From Stromatinia cepivora (taxonomy: Eukaryota > Ascomycota > Leotiomycetes > Helotiales > Sclerotiniaceae), in contig RCTD01000003.1 in assembly GCA_014898415.1 (NCBI GenBank), forward strand, positions 1,984,001 to 2,048,000: a DNA stretch of 64,000 bases. The letters are read 5' to 3'. Of this stretch, positions 37,101-48,785 are shown in pieces. Positions within the stretch are counted from its first letter, which is position 1. Each line of letters opens with the position of its first letter. The notes beneath the pieces are model-generated. The model was given only the letters and a program-made list of their open reading frames with translations, was not told the origin of the DNA and did no database searches. The translations under genes and the position numbers were made by a program.

Positions 37101-39224
37101 ACGACAGCAGAATTCCATATACCAGGCACACAAGGGCAACCAGTTATGGCAACCAGCCTAGCACGGTCCGAGATCACGAAAGCGGGAGCACATTCTCAAG
37201 AAGTCATTCTGAAGGTATTCGCGGGATATCGCAAAGTTCGTTTGACGGCCAAGGCCCATGGCGACCCTCCTCTCTTGATGTTGAAATGCCTTCTCATTCA
37301 TCAATTTCCCGCAAGATCCGTAATTCACTCCAGTACGTGAAAGGTGGAGTCGCATGGCAACCTCTTTGGCTTATGATAAGTACTTGCTTTGTGTGGGTAT
37401 GCTCTAACCATTGGACATCACTTTTATTTTGTCTCCCTTGATACGACCATAGCTGGGTCGCCATCACGACAGCAATGAGCTATCAGGTTTGGCACTGTAT
37501 TTGCCTATGCCATTGCCTCAATATTTGCAGCCGCTATAGGAGTTGCTTACGATCAGCATTTATGGACATTGTCCAAACGAAATTCATTCTCGCTTAAATG
37601 GACTTGACAATCTCTCTGCGTTAAAGTCGATACCAATCGCTTTCTTCAATGTTGAATTACTTGGTCATGCCAAATTGGCCGTGCTCTCAATGTTGTTCTC
37701 ATGGTAGGAAATCCGCCAAAATCCTCGGCACTACTGCCATTCTCTTTGTCAGGCTGATGGCTCTAGCAGCTGTTGCACCACCGGCCACTTTATCTGTGAT
37801 TTCATGCATTTCTATTGAAACCCAACCTACACAAGTTCCAACTCTAAACCGGAGCTTAGAAGGATTCTACTATCAAAGGTTTCAAAATGTCGGCCGGCCG
37901 ACAGCCGAGCTTTTCACACTCAGCGTGTGCGGCTGGAAGTATGGGCGATCTTCCCCATATTCTACCGGCCGGAAATTCATCATACTACTTAAATTTGCGG
38001 TCCGACCATAAGATGTTCAGAATCACGGATGCCCAGAAACGGATTTTCAACAATTACTCCGCCTCGTTTCCTTTTAACACAATAACTACTTATGTACTTC
38101 AATTTCTAGATACTATTTTTGGGAACAGGTCATTGCCTATTGAAATGGATCCTTAAATGCTTATATTTTCTACGATTTACGCCACTTATCAACGATTCAA
38201 ACTTATTCTTCGATCAATTGAGCCCCTGGCCACTACCGTCCTCTTTGAATAACTTGTTGAGCTATTCCGGACCAAAGATAGAATTATAGGTGCAGACCTC
38301 ACGACGAAATTTTGTGTGCTCACTAGGTAACACGTCCTATGAAGTAGAGTTCGATGTCAAAAATGGCAAGCAAACAGTCGCCAGTCTTTCAAACCATAGG
38401 GGTTGAGCTTGTACTAATGGACGCACTAGAATCGTGCCAATGCCGTTTTTTATCTAACTCATCATGGTTTGTGCAGGACAATCAACTAGGGAATGCTACT
38501 GACAAGCTATTTGCCAAACTTCACTTCATGTGTCGCAATCTAACTTTGGATCAAGCAATTGAAGATCTTTACCAAAGTATCACACTTAATATGCTCAGTT
38601 TCGCTCAATTAATCTGGTTAATATCCAAACATTTCAAAGTTCCGCCAATTATCTATAATCAACGTTCAAATTCACTTTAACACTATGTGTTCCACTTTAC
38701 ATCCGGTGTCAAGTACGTCAATGAGCAACATCAAGATATAGGGTAAACATTTTCCCGATTGCAGACGACAATGGCAATAGTTACCCAACAGGAAACCAAG
38801 TTTCGTTGATGCAACCTACAGGAGATCAACGAGCATCTATCAATAAAATTCTCGTAACCTTGTATCTTCTTATAGTATCGCAGCCTTCATATTCATAACA
38901 TTAATGAGCGTCATTATCGGCATCTTCTCATTCATCAGCAACGGCATTGCCGATAGCACGGCATTTTCAGCTGTCATCGCCGCGCGCAATCCCGAAGTTG
39001 AAGCTTTTTCAAAGGGGCATTCGATGGGTTCCTTGCCTCTTGATGAGGAAATGGCGAAAATGAAACTGAGGTTTAGGGAGCTAGAAAATGGTGCTGCGAA
39101 GGAAATGGCGGGGGTGGAGGGGAGTGTTCATGTCAAACATTGGGCTTTTGAATTTGAGTATGACGTGGTGACGTTGAGGAGGGCGGGGTTCATATTTGAA
39201 GAGCTGGGATTGGGACGGGGATGA
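37101..39224 (+). pseudogene. Frameshifted multi-pass membrane protein gene
   Basis: Homologous-looking pieces run in order on the plus strand but in shifting frames. Segment 1 ends SLQYVKGGVAWQPLWLMIST. An intron at 37393-37452 (GTGGGT..ATAG) leads to CFVWVAITTAMSY, then a +1 shift near 37486 gives FGTVFAYAIASIFAAAIGVA. A second +1 shift near 37596 gives GLDNLSALKSIPIAFFNVEL. An intron at 37704-37752 leads to WLMALAAVAPPATLSV. A third shift near 37927 gives AAGSMGDLPHILPAGNSSYY. Later pieces (YEVEFDVKNGKQTV about 38340, FLSNSSWFVQ about 38450) precede an intact last exon from about 38876 with a transmembrane helix and STAFSAVIAARNPEVEAF. No good start codon is visible. It resembles a leotiomycete membrane family often labelled 'formylmethionine deformylase-like' (from memory). 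Assembly error is the alternative. Confidence 0.6.
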
Positions 39225-40263
39225 AAGGATGGGGTGTTTTATTGGCATTGGGCTTTTCAAGGACTTTAGACGGACATGGTATACATATATATACCTGGAA
39301 CTGTTCTGATTCTTCCATGAATATAAAATAGCGAGAATTGAGTTTAAGGATTGAGTATTAAATAGACTGAAATATGAGCAGAAATTTACTTGGCATTATA
39401 CCAGCTCTCGATCTCACACAGCGGTTTCAACAACATCAGCTCATCCCGTGATCTCCTCCCTTCCCAGAACAATTTCCGAAACTATTTCCACTTCTTGCCA
39501 AAGCACTACCGTCGCCTCTCCTATCCGCAATCGCTGACCATCGCTGGGTCATTGCAGCTGCTAGAACTGAGTAATTGTCCATCATACCTTCACTGCCATA
39601 GAAGTAACATGAAAGCAAATTACCTACCCATCCACTCACCCGCAGACTAAACTATAACACAACCCGCGATATAGAGGAAGTAATCGCTAAGAGAAGAGTA
39701 GAAGAAAGGAGAGAAATTCATCACTACAGATTAGGTGATACTTCAGCAAAAGTATTATTGCATATCTGAATTCCAGAAGAATCGAAAAAGAAGGAAAAGA
39801 TCCGAAACATAAGTTTAATCTTTCCTCTCAAGCATGCTTGCAAGTCTAGACATAGATTCGGTTGCACATCTAATTCCATCAAAAAAAATTGATTAAAATC
39901 AGAATCACTTCAGAAAGCATCTCGGAATCTTTCTACTGGGTAAGAAGGGTTTTCTTCTACTCGAGTACCCTGATGGTAATCTTATCATGAAGTATCCTTT
40001 TATTCCCGTGACCTTCCCCGATGAGGCCCATAGACGAACTCCCCATAAACTAATAGTAACTCGGCAAACCTCCCCTTTTAACTCAACCTTTCAATTCATT
40101 ACTCACAACCCTACCATCCACCCCCATCCAGCGACATCGGCGGCAACCTTTTCATTTTCTACATCTCATGCATACCCAGCATCGCATCACATTAGCCCGG
40201 CACCCACATCCGTCTTGGTATTTGTCATTCTCTAGTCCTACTGATGCCTACCTGCTCGCGTGT

Positions 40264-40386
40264 ACTCGTGCGGCCAGAAAGTATATCACACTCCACCTAA
40301 ATTTGGGACACTATCCCTCTTGTAGTTTACCATTTTGTAGTATGTGCTTAAGAGTGGAGTGTGACATACTTTCTGGCAGCACGAGT
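40264..40386. repeat. Near-perfect 33-bp inverted repeat with 57-nt loop
   Basis: Left arm 40264-40296 (begins ACTCGTGCGGCCAGAAAGTA) and right arm 40354-40386 pair at 31 of 33 positions; the two mismatches are a G/T and an A/G difference. No clear target-site duplication flanks it and no coding sequence covers it. It could be a fold-back mini-element or a transcribed hairpin (milRNA-precursor-like). Confidence 0.8.
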
Positions 40387-40572
40387 AGGGACCAGCGAAC
40401 CTTTATTTCAACATCAAAGCTCTGCTTCCGCATACTTTAAATACTTGATCTAATTTATCCACTTAATACATCAAATTAGGAATCAAAAGTTTCGACAAAC
40501 CATTTAGTTGATGAAAAAGACGAATCTACAAATTTATAAATCTACAGTAATAATCGTAATATAACCATGATA

Positions 40573-40590
40573 GCGGGGTTTCAACCCCGC
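40573..40590. other. Perfect GC-rich hairpin
   Basis: GCGGGG TTTCAA CCCCGC: six-bp perfect stem with 6-nt loop in otherwise AT-rich sequence. Not a tRNA arm in any context I could build. Confidence 0.6.
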
Positions 40591-41587
40591 GTTTTGAGTT
40601 CCGGTGCTGGGTTCATTTGTCATCAAATTCGTTGTACTCAAGCAGAACTAGATCTAATCACATCTGGTCCTATCCCATGCTATCCTCTGCATATGATTTT
40701 CATAATTAACTAGATATACCTGCGGAGGTATAGGTTGTGTATACTGCAGTCTTATAGAGATAACAATAGTCAAAAGATTTAAATATCCATATTAGACTCT
40801 ATATATCTCTCCTTTCGAATTCCTCCTCGCCTCTCGCTTTACAGGTATTCTCTACTTACACATCAAATCAATAAAATATAGACTTTGCTTTCGCCCAATT
40901 CCCCAATTCCCCAAGCCCCTCTACCCAATTCCTCACCACCCCGCCCTCGCTCAACCCCCCACCCCTCGGCCCCAACATCCGAATCAGCGCTGCGTCAGGA
41001 ATAAGCTTCTCTTCCAACCTCTAAATTCCCGTTCCAGTTCCAGATCCAGATCTTATCCTTTAACCCGCCCATTAATCCATAAAACGAAACAGTGCAGATT
41101 TAGAACTTCTCTTTCCCACCATCTAAATATCTCAATATCTCAATATCTCCACTGATCCCCTTCAAACCGCTCAATTATCAATCGCCATCCAGCTCATCCA
41201 GCTCATATAAAAGAGAACTACTCAAATCATAAACCAACCAAACCGATTCAAATCGAAGAGTCATATCCCCCCCATCGTCCGAGCTCTAATTGCATACATA
41301 AATTTTTATATACGAACAACTTTTTTTTTCTGATTTCCTCGGAGCAGAAGATCCACTTATTTTATCTACACACCTATTTATGACTCCTCACTTTGAAATG
41401 AACGAATCCCGGATTGAAAGTTTTGGGATTTGAATTTGTTGTATATATTTTGAATATTTTGTTTTTTGTATACCTAAATAAAAGAATCAAATCTCTTCTC
41501 TCCCTCGAACTTTGATTTGGACTTGGACTTGGATTGGGGAATATAATATATACTAGCACCACACAACTCATTGATATCCAAATCAAA

Positions 41588-43606
41588 ATGTCGACATCCA
41601 ATTCTCATTCCCATTCCCATTCTCAAACTCAAACCCAAGCCCAAACTCGAACCTCCAGTTCCACTCCCAATTCCACATCAAACCCCTCCAGTATCTCCAT
41701 CTCCTCAAACCACAAAGATATCGACATCGAAGTCTCACCAGACCTCTCTGATCCAGATCCGGACCTAACAACCGGCGATGAAGAAAAAGAAACAGCAGTT
41801 GAAGAAACTTTAGCGCACAGAACAAGAACCAATGGAACTCAAGCGACGACCGCGAGTTGGAGGGCTCTTGGGCCTCCTCCTGATGGGGGATTGCGGGCTT
41901 GGATACAAGGTGTGTTTTTGTGATTTCTTTAGTTATTTAGTTCCTCTTTTGGGCGGATATGGAGTAGGAAAAGGGAAGAGATTTTGGAGAGTAAGGGTGA
42001 TGTGATGAGAAGGGATGAAGAAGGAGGGAAATGGAGAAAAGGTGGTGGTAGTGATGAGAGGCTAGGATCCGATGTGTCTTTAGTGGAAGTACTCAAATAT
42101 TCAAAGTGCACATTTGGAAAGACTTGCAAGTGCAAGTACAACTATAAATATGAATGCAAGAAGAAAAAAAGACAAGAAACGACAGAGAAAGACAAAAATC
42201 AAACCAAAAACATGTGCATATTTTATAAAACGGATTGGAGTAGATTCCTAGAAGAACATTTCTGGTTCGCTATTAGGAATCATCAGAATATCACTAACTT
42301 CATGACATTCAGTGATCCTCAGCCATCTCGTCATCATGAATACATGGTTAGTAGCCCCCCTCCTCACAAATACCCAACATCCAAACACCTCTTCCTCAAC
42401 CCACCCACCTAACAAGTATCCAGGGGTTTCATAAACTCCTTCGGCGTCTTCCAAACCTACTACGTAAGCACGCTTCAACGTCCCGCCAGCGACATATCCT
42501 GGATCGGCTCCATACAAATCTTCCTCCTCTTCTTCGTAGGAACATTCACCGGACGCCTCACCGACGCCGGATATTTCCGCTCCGTATTCCTCATCGGCAC
42601 CATCATCGGCCTTGTAGGAATCTTCATGACATCCATCTCGACGACGTATTGGCAAGTATTTCTCGCCCAAGGAATCTGCATGGGTCTCGGGAATGGCTGT
42701 TTATTTTGTCCGGCCCTGGCAACGTTAAGTACGTATTTTAGTACGAAGAAGAGTTTGGTGATTGGGATTGCAGCGGCGGGGGGTGCGACGGGTGGTATTG
42801 TTTTTCCTATTATGGTGCAGCAGTTATTACCCCGGATTGGATATGGATGGACCATGAGATCTTTGGGTCTTATTCAATTGGTGTGTCTTGGAGTTTGTAA
42901 TATGGGGATTAGACAAAGGGTTCCTCCTAGGAAGAGTGGTGCTTTGATTGATTATGCATCTTTTAGAGATGTTCCATACATGTTATTTGCAGCTGGGATG
43001 TTTTTCGTGAGTAGCGAGCTGTACTGATGGATTCATTGACACATACTAATGAATAGCAAATAGAATTTCTGGGGATTATATTTTGGTTTTTATTACCTCG
43101 GAGCATACGCAAGAACCATCATTGGATTACCTCTCGCAGAATCAATAAATATAATCATCATACTCAACGCCGTAGGAGTAATCGGACGAATCCTACCCAA
43201 CCACCTCGCCGATCGCATATTCGGCCCACTCAACACACTAATCCCGATAACCATCATCGACAGCATTCTCTGCATTTGCTGGATCGCTGTTTCATCTCGA
43301 GGGGGCTTATACGCATGGGCAGTAATGTATGGAATATTTACGGCAGGAATCCAAGGACTGTTCCCGGCCACACTAAGTAGTCTCACGACGGATTTGAGGA
43401 AAGCCGGCGTGAGGATGGGGATGGTATTTACGACGGTGAGTTTTGCCGTGTTGACGGGTCCACCTATTGGCGGCGTGTTAATGCAGAAGAAACATGGGGA
43501 CTACGAGTATGCGCAGATATTTGCGGCGGTGGATTTGCTCATTGGAACGACATTTTTATTCATGGCACGGCTGGCTAGATCCAAGAAATTGCTGATGAAG
43601 ATGTGA
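41588..43606 (+). CDS. MFS transporter, monocarboxylate-permease type
   Basis: Four exons: 41588-41909, 42313-42346 (34 nt), 42424-43006, 43064-43606; phases close and give 493 aa. A polar, Ser/Gln/Asp-rich cytosolic N-terminus (about 95 aa) precedes the family signature PPDGGLRAWIQVILSHLVIM, in which D-G-G starts helix 1, then NTWGFINSFGVFQTYYV. Twelve membrane segments can be followed, with LAQGICMGLGNGCLFCPALA, then AAAGGATGGIVFPIMVQQLL, and GPPIGGVLMQKKHGDYEYAQ in the C-terminal half. Members move monocarboxylates or related organic acids; substrate cannot be read. The tiny second exon makes this easy to mis-annotate. Confidence 0.88.
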
Positions 43607-46600
43607 GAAGTTGTCGAATGCCGTTTGTAGAGAGAGTGTGTCGTCATTCGTCATTTGTGCGGCTATAGTCTGCATCATGCAGTAGGTAGATTAAATAAAT
43701 ACAAAGTAGGTTCTACAGGGTGCATCGGATATTTCCGGGAGCTTATTCACAACTCTAATACCCCGACTCGTTCAACATGCGAGCTAAGATTAAACCCTCC
43801 TGGGGCATACCAGCCTCATCAATCTTAGCCACCTGAGCCACAAGAAATGATGAAGATTTTCATCACTATAGAGATTTTTTACTCTCGAGTTTCTCATCAT
43901 CTATCGATTTTAATTATTTTCAAAATCATTGTTTTAATCTTTATTATTTAAAGTTTTGATCTGAATTTCAGGACTAAAACTAAGAAGAATAATTTTATCT
44001 TCCTCGGATTTTGAATATTTGATTTAATTTAATTTAATATCATTATAATAGTATAATATTATAATTTCTAAATATAATATAACTTCCAAACAGATGAAAA
44101 CATTTTTAGATACATCTAGCTGTATTAGTAAAACTTAAAATCTTTGATAAAATAATAAATGAAATAATGTTTTACAGACGATAAGAAATTCGGTAGCAAA
44201 AAGTTTCTTCAGTTGACTTACTCACCGATAGCGAGTCGTGATAGAACCATACAAGTGCAAAAAGATTTCAACTTGCAGCAAGACTAAGCCAGATACGTGG
44301 CTATAGAAGCTGTTCAAATTCCCAAAAGGGTTTTCTCTATTGCATCTGCTTGAGCTTGGGAAGGCGGGGGATCCATTTGTCCGAAATATCTCGGTGCTAC
44401 TCCCAAGAGAGAGCTCCATAATATGACCGAAGAGTAGCACGTGATTTGTCGTGCTGGAAGGATATAGCCGCGACGTGAACTTAAAAGGAAAAAGGTTGAA
44501 CCTTCGAGGTTAATCTCGAAATAGTTAATCTTGAAGAAGTGGAGTCATGAAAGAGTATTGACATATCGGCTGCATGACAGGCATGCACTCAGAGCTAGTC
44601 AGCTGCATAAGCATAACTATATTTCTTTCGTAAACTGATCAATGGTCGCCGACTCATTGATCAGCAACTCACTAGTCATGGGTTATGACCGTTCAACGGC
44701 CAAAATCGAAGATCATCAGGGCAAATTAATGGAGAAAATAAACCTTAAACAATTGAATCCAGGAACGTACCTACTGTTCCAGAATTCAAACCTGGAAAAA
44801 TGCTTTGGCAACAGATCGAATGAGTAGAGAGTAATTGCAAAACTTGAAATTGCCATGGAAAAGCTCTCCTGGAAACTCAACGTTGAGGTCTGAAGTTCTA
44901 TAGGCAGGGTGGCTGGAGCCCTGCCGAGACAGGCATCAGTATTTGCAGGCATTTGCCAGTCATTTACAACCCACGAGGTCATGCCCATACTTAGAAAGTA
45001 CCTGGTAAGTAAGGCTTAGCATGCCCGTGTGCAATCTGGAAGGTTGCGAAGTGGACGTTGGCATTTGGCAACTTCGTGCTACCAGTTCTTTTTAGAAGAA
45101 ATGCTAGCATAATGCTGGCAAATACGTTGGTTTGGATTTGCCGAGTCGTGGTATCGCTTTTCAAATCGAAACGGGGAAGAATGCTCTCTGTGTTTCTATT
45201 ACTCTGCATATTTGCTTCTTTCATTCTTCTAGAAAATAGATTCTCATGCATGTATTGTAAAACTTTAGGAGCGGTTGTTCAAAGTACTCTAGTCCTATGA
45301 GTGACGGACAGCAGGGATAGTTGATGGCTGTTGCATAATCCTTCATCCGTCATCTGTTTAAAAATATCATGAATTTCATTGTCCCTTGTATATGCTTCGC
45401 ACGGTACTCGCGGTAGCTGAAATTCTTGACTCGATAGATATTTGGATTCTCTGGAGAGATGATGGCGGGGCGGCGGGGTGATGTTGGAAGTTGAGATATG
45501 TCATTGAAATGATTCAAAAGTGGAGGCTTTTGTGGGCGGGAAGACCCATCATACGATCTTGCTTCCCTTCTTCTCGGTCGAAACGTGTGCTTAAGTACCT
45601 GGACAGATCGTTGCTTAGACCCTCTCAGGGAAAAGCTTGTGCAGCTGTAGATTAACCTTTGTGATTTCTCCCTTGTTGAATGATGGAACCCAATCACATA
45701 GCGAATGTAAGAGTGTGTAAACTCTAAGAAGCGAAGCGTACAATGATAAAAAATCCCTTTTCGTACTTCAAGTCGCTTCCATGATGCTGAATCACTTAGC
45801 GGTCAAGATCAAACGCAATCTCACAAACTGGTGATATATGAGATGATATCCCAGGCAGTATATGGAGTAAAGCGTCGAACCTTAACTGGCAATATCCAAC
45901 GCCCAGCGTTTCTTCAGCTTGTTACAGACTTATTAGTGACAAAGTTTGTTGAAATGAGTTATGGAGACCTGTTAACGGGAGAGCATCATACTAGGGATGA
46001 TAATTGGTGGATGAAATGGGGGATTTCGGAAATGCTCAACCTTCAAATGAAGCTTTATTGATCATAGATATAGATATGGATATGTTTTGGCATTGTGCGC
46101 TAATTTGGGACGAGAGTTCATGACTCAACAGATAAAGTTTATTTGTTGATGTACCGTATGAAGTTGAAGAAGTTTATGAGATATCCAGATGTCTAGATGT
46201 CGAGGTGTTGAGGTTGTGGATTGTAGAGGTGCCGAGGTTACTTTAGTTGCAAGTGAACGAACAAATTACCTGGGTAGCTGCATGTAGGAGAAAAACTCTA
46301 AATTGTATGAGGTATGAGGTATGAGGTATAAGTGCAACCCCATGGAGTGCACACCATATAACATATGATGAACTAATTCAACGAATGAAGGCAGATACCG
46401 AGATATCCCATTTTAGACTGTAGAAAAGACTGGAGCTCAAATTGAAGCAGGTTGAATAATTAATTAATCGAGGTTTATACTCCGTAGATCTACTTTGTAG
46501 TACCATACGTACCGGTCGGTATTCAAATACCACGACACTTCATTGGATGATTGAGATCCTTGAATACCGAAACAACTTAACAACCCCTCAGATCCCGACA

Positions 46601-47320
46601 GATTAACTGAAAGCATCTCTAGCTGCTCAGCATACGGAGTACACTTAACACGGTACTCTCAGACACCACCCCCATTTTGAGATTTCGAATTGTGGGATAG
46701 CATCATGAGATTTGTGGATTACTTCGCAAAGATTTCCGCTGTAGAACAATAACATGCAGGCGGTATTTGTGGTACAAGAGAAGTCTCCTGCATCGGAGTA
46801 CCGGTAAGGCGCTTTGCCTAAGGGGTGTCTGGCTCCTTTTTTGCTCTCGGTATCTTTCTACCAGGGTCAAGATATCTGACCGATTTTGACCTCAAAGAAG
46901 GGTCACGACTCACAACCAAACATCAGCCTAATTTTCAATGTCAAAAGTCTAGCTGTCGCTGGCTGTCGGAAAGCAGAACTCCCCCCCCGAGTATCTGATG
47001 TACGTGCGCTATTTGAGCAAGAATGCACATAGCAGTGGCATACATAATTAAAATAGAATGAACTTAACGGCTTTCTAGAAGCCGCCGTCCCCGCCTAGAA
47101 AATCTTCGAAATGGCGGTGCATCAATGCATAAGTCAGGTCCTCAATGATCTTTTACTGAAAGAGGTTTGGACTTCGAATCGTTCTAGATGATGCAGATCA
47201 TCTTATTAAAATCAGTATTAATAAAAGACACTTTGATAGCTGCTCAATACGTAGAAAGACTCGCTACTTGATACTCTAGAAGGATCCCCATCGGTTAATG
47301 ATATTAATGATACACCAGCT
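43607..47320. other. Long gene-poor region
   Basis: About 3.7 kb. Short open frames (44642-44827, 45058-45300, 45831-46061) have no recognisable family, and I do not accept them as genes. An AT-rich patch lies at about 43860-44180. Words TACTCCGTA (46478) and TACGGAGTA (46633) form a widely spaced inverted pair. A short GTATGAG tandem is at about 46302-46330. Confidence 0.5.
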
Positions 47321-47323
47321 ATA

Positions 47324-47759
47324 ACGTGGTTTAACACCGGGTCGCCAATATCACCGGGTCGCCATTTCAAAAATATACCAAAACTAAGTCTTTTTTAATA
47401 TTCATATCTTAATAACCAATCATTATTTTTTAGAAAAAAAAGAATATTTAATAATAATAAGAAATTAATTATTGAAAAATCTGGTTTTTATATTAATATT
47501 TCTATTATATTTCGAAAAAAGCCAAAATTGTCACGATTTTCGTTACAAAAAAACTGTTTTGATAATAACTCTTATATTAATTCCAATTTTCAATAAATAA
47601 TCAGATTTTTATAATATTTATATAATTAAATCTTACACTTTCAAATTCTATAAAATTATATCCAAAAATAAAGGAAGTGCACGGTTACACACAGACGTTT
47701 TTTGTATGTAAAAATAAATGGCGACCCGGTGATATTGGCGACCCGGTGTTAAACCACGT
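47324..47759. mobile_element. Non-autonomous DNA transposon (MITE) with 44-bp TIRs and TA target site
   Basis: Perfect inverted repeats: 47321-47367 equals the reverse complement of 47716-47762 (47 bp including the flanking TA). With TA as duplicated target (47322-47323 and 47760-47761), the element is 436 bp with 44-bp TIRs beginning ACGTGGTTTAACACCGGGTC. Each TIR contains the 12-mer CACCGGGTCGCC twice, 5 bp apart. The interior (about 350 bp) is AT-rich and noncoding. TA duplication and long TIRs fit a Tc1/mariner-superfamily (pogo/Fot-like) MITE. Perfect TIRs suggest recent movement. Confidence 0.85.
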
Positions 47760-47762
47760 TAT

Positions 47763-48785
47763 ATCTAATTGCTTCTACTACGTATCTTGTTCAACTCGAT
47801 AGAATGCGATTCATCAAATTATATTCATCCGCAATCAATGATATGGACCACAGTGAAGACGCTGGCAAATGACTATTCTTACTAGGTTATCTTATCAAGT
47901 TATTTAGTACTCTGTACTCCTATCAATGTCATGATTCAACAAACTTTCATGAGTTTCATTCATCACATACCATTAGTACATCACAGCCTCAACCAAGAAA
48001 TCAACCTCCAATATCAAATATCCCACATCGTGTAAAGTATAATAAATTTCTGTCAAAACCTCGGATCAAAAAGAGTACCGTACTGCCCTTGTATCACCAT
48101 CTAATCAGGGATCGTTTTTCATTCTCACATTATCATTGCCATCAACACCCACATGTATAATGTAATGCCCACACAGTCCTCCCAAGGAACCATTCACAAC
48201 CCTCGACCCTCTACCATATACGGCAGATCCCAACTTGTCCCAATTGATCATCTCTTCATTTTTCATTACTTTACTTTCTCCCGTCCCCAAAAACGTCAAG
48301 CTCTCTCTCAAAATTTGCAAGGGTTTACATCTGTAGTAACCCTGTAAAGATGTAAATATTTGTCCCTTATCCCCCCCGATATTCAACGTCCAAAAATCAG
48401 TTGTATTGTACAAAAAAGTCTTTTGCCTTTTCAACAAACTTGCTCTCAATTCAATTGATTTTTGATCTGATAGGGAAGAAAGAATATATTTTTCTAATAA
48501 TTTTAAAACAGTTTCGAAGAGGGGATCAACCTATTTATCATCATTTATTCACTTCTCCATTCTCTACAGTACCCGCCGGTGCTAAATTCACCAACTGTCA
48601 CGTCTAAACCTCGATCCGAAGAAGAAAAGTCGACCAAACTCCATCTCCATACGGTTGGAAAAAAAAAAAGATCAGAACACCAAGTAAAAAATCCACTCCC
48701 TTCCATTTCTCCCCCAGTTCAACCGGGTTTGCACCGGTATACATCCTCTCCGACCAAAAAACATTCAGGGATTTCTATTGGCAAG
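47763..48785. promoter_or_regulatory. Upstream region and probable leader of the Zn2Cys6 gene
   Basis: About 1 kb. The 200 bp before the ATG lack stops in the gene's frame but have no ATG, so they are treated as 5' leader. An A-run (AAAAAAAAA, about 48660) lies in it. No gene seen. Confidence 0.5.

Larger units (their letters stand above)
39225..41587. other. Long intergenic region
   Basis: About 2.36 kb with no accepted gene. It contains a 33-bp inverted repeat (40264-40386), a small GC hairpin (40573-40590), and the CT-rich leader/promoter of the transporter (about 40850-41587). Confidence 0.6.

Noticed and set aside
40573..40590. GC hairpin as part of a tRNA
   Set aside because: No acceptor, D or anticodon arms can be built around it.
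44185..46061. Several short frames between the transporter and the MITE
   Set aside because: No two can be spliced into a recognisable protein and codon content looks random; a decayed gene cannot be excluded.
48579..48785. Upstream extension of the Zn2Cys6 protein
   Set aside because: The frame is open but contains no ATG; the extension would need a GTG start, unlikely in a fungus.
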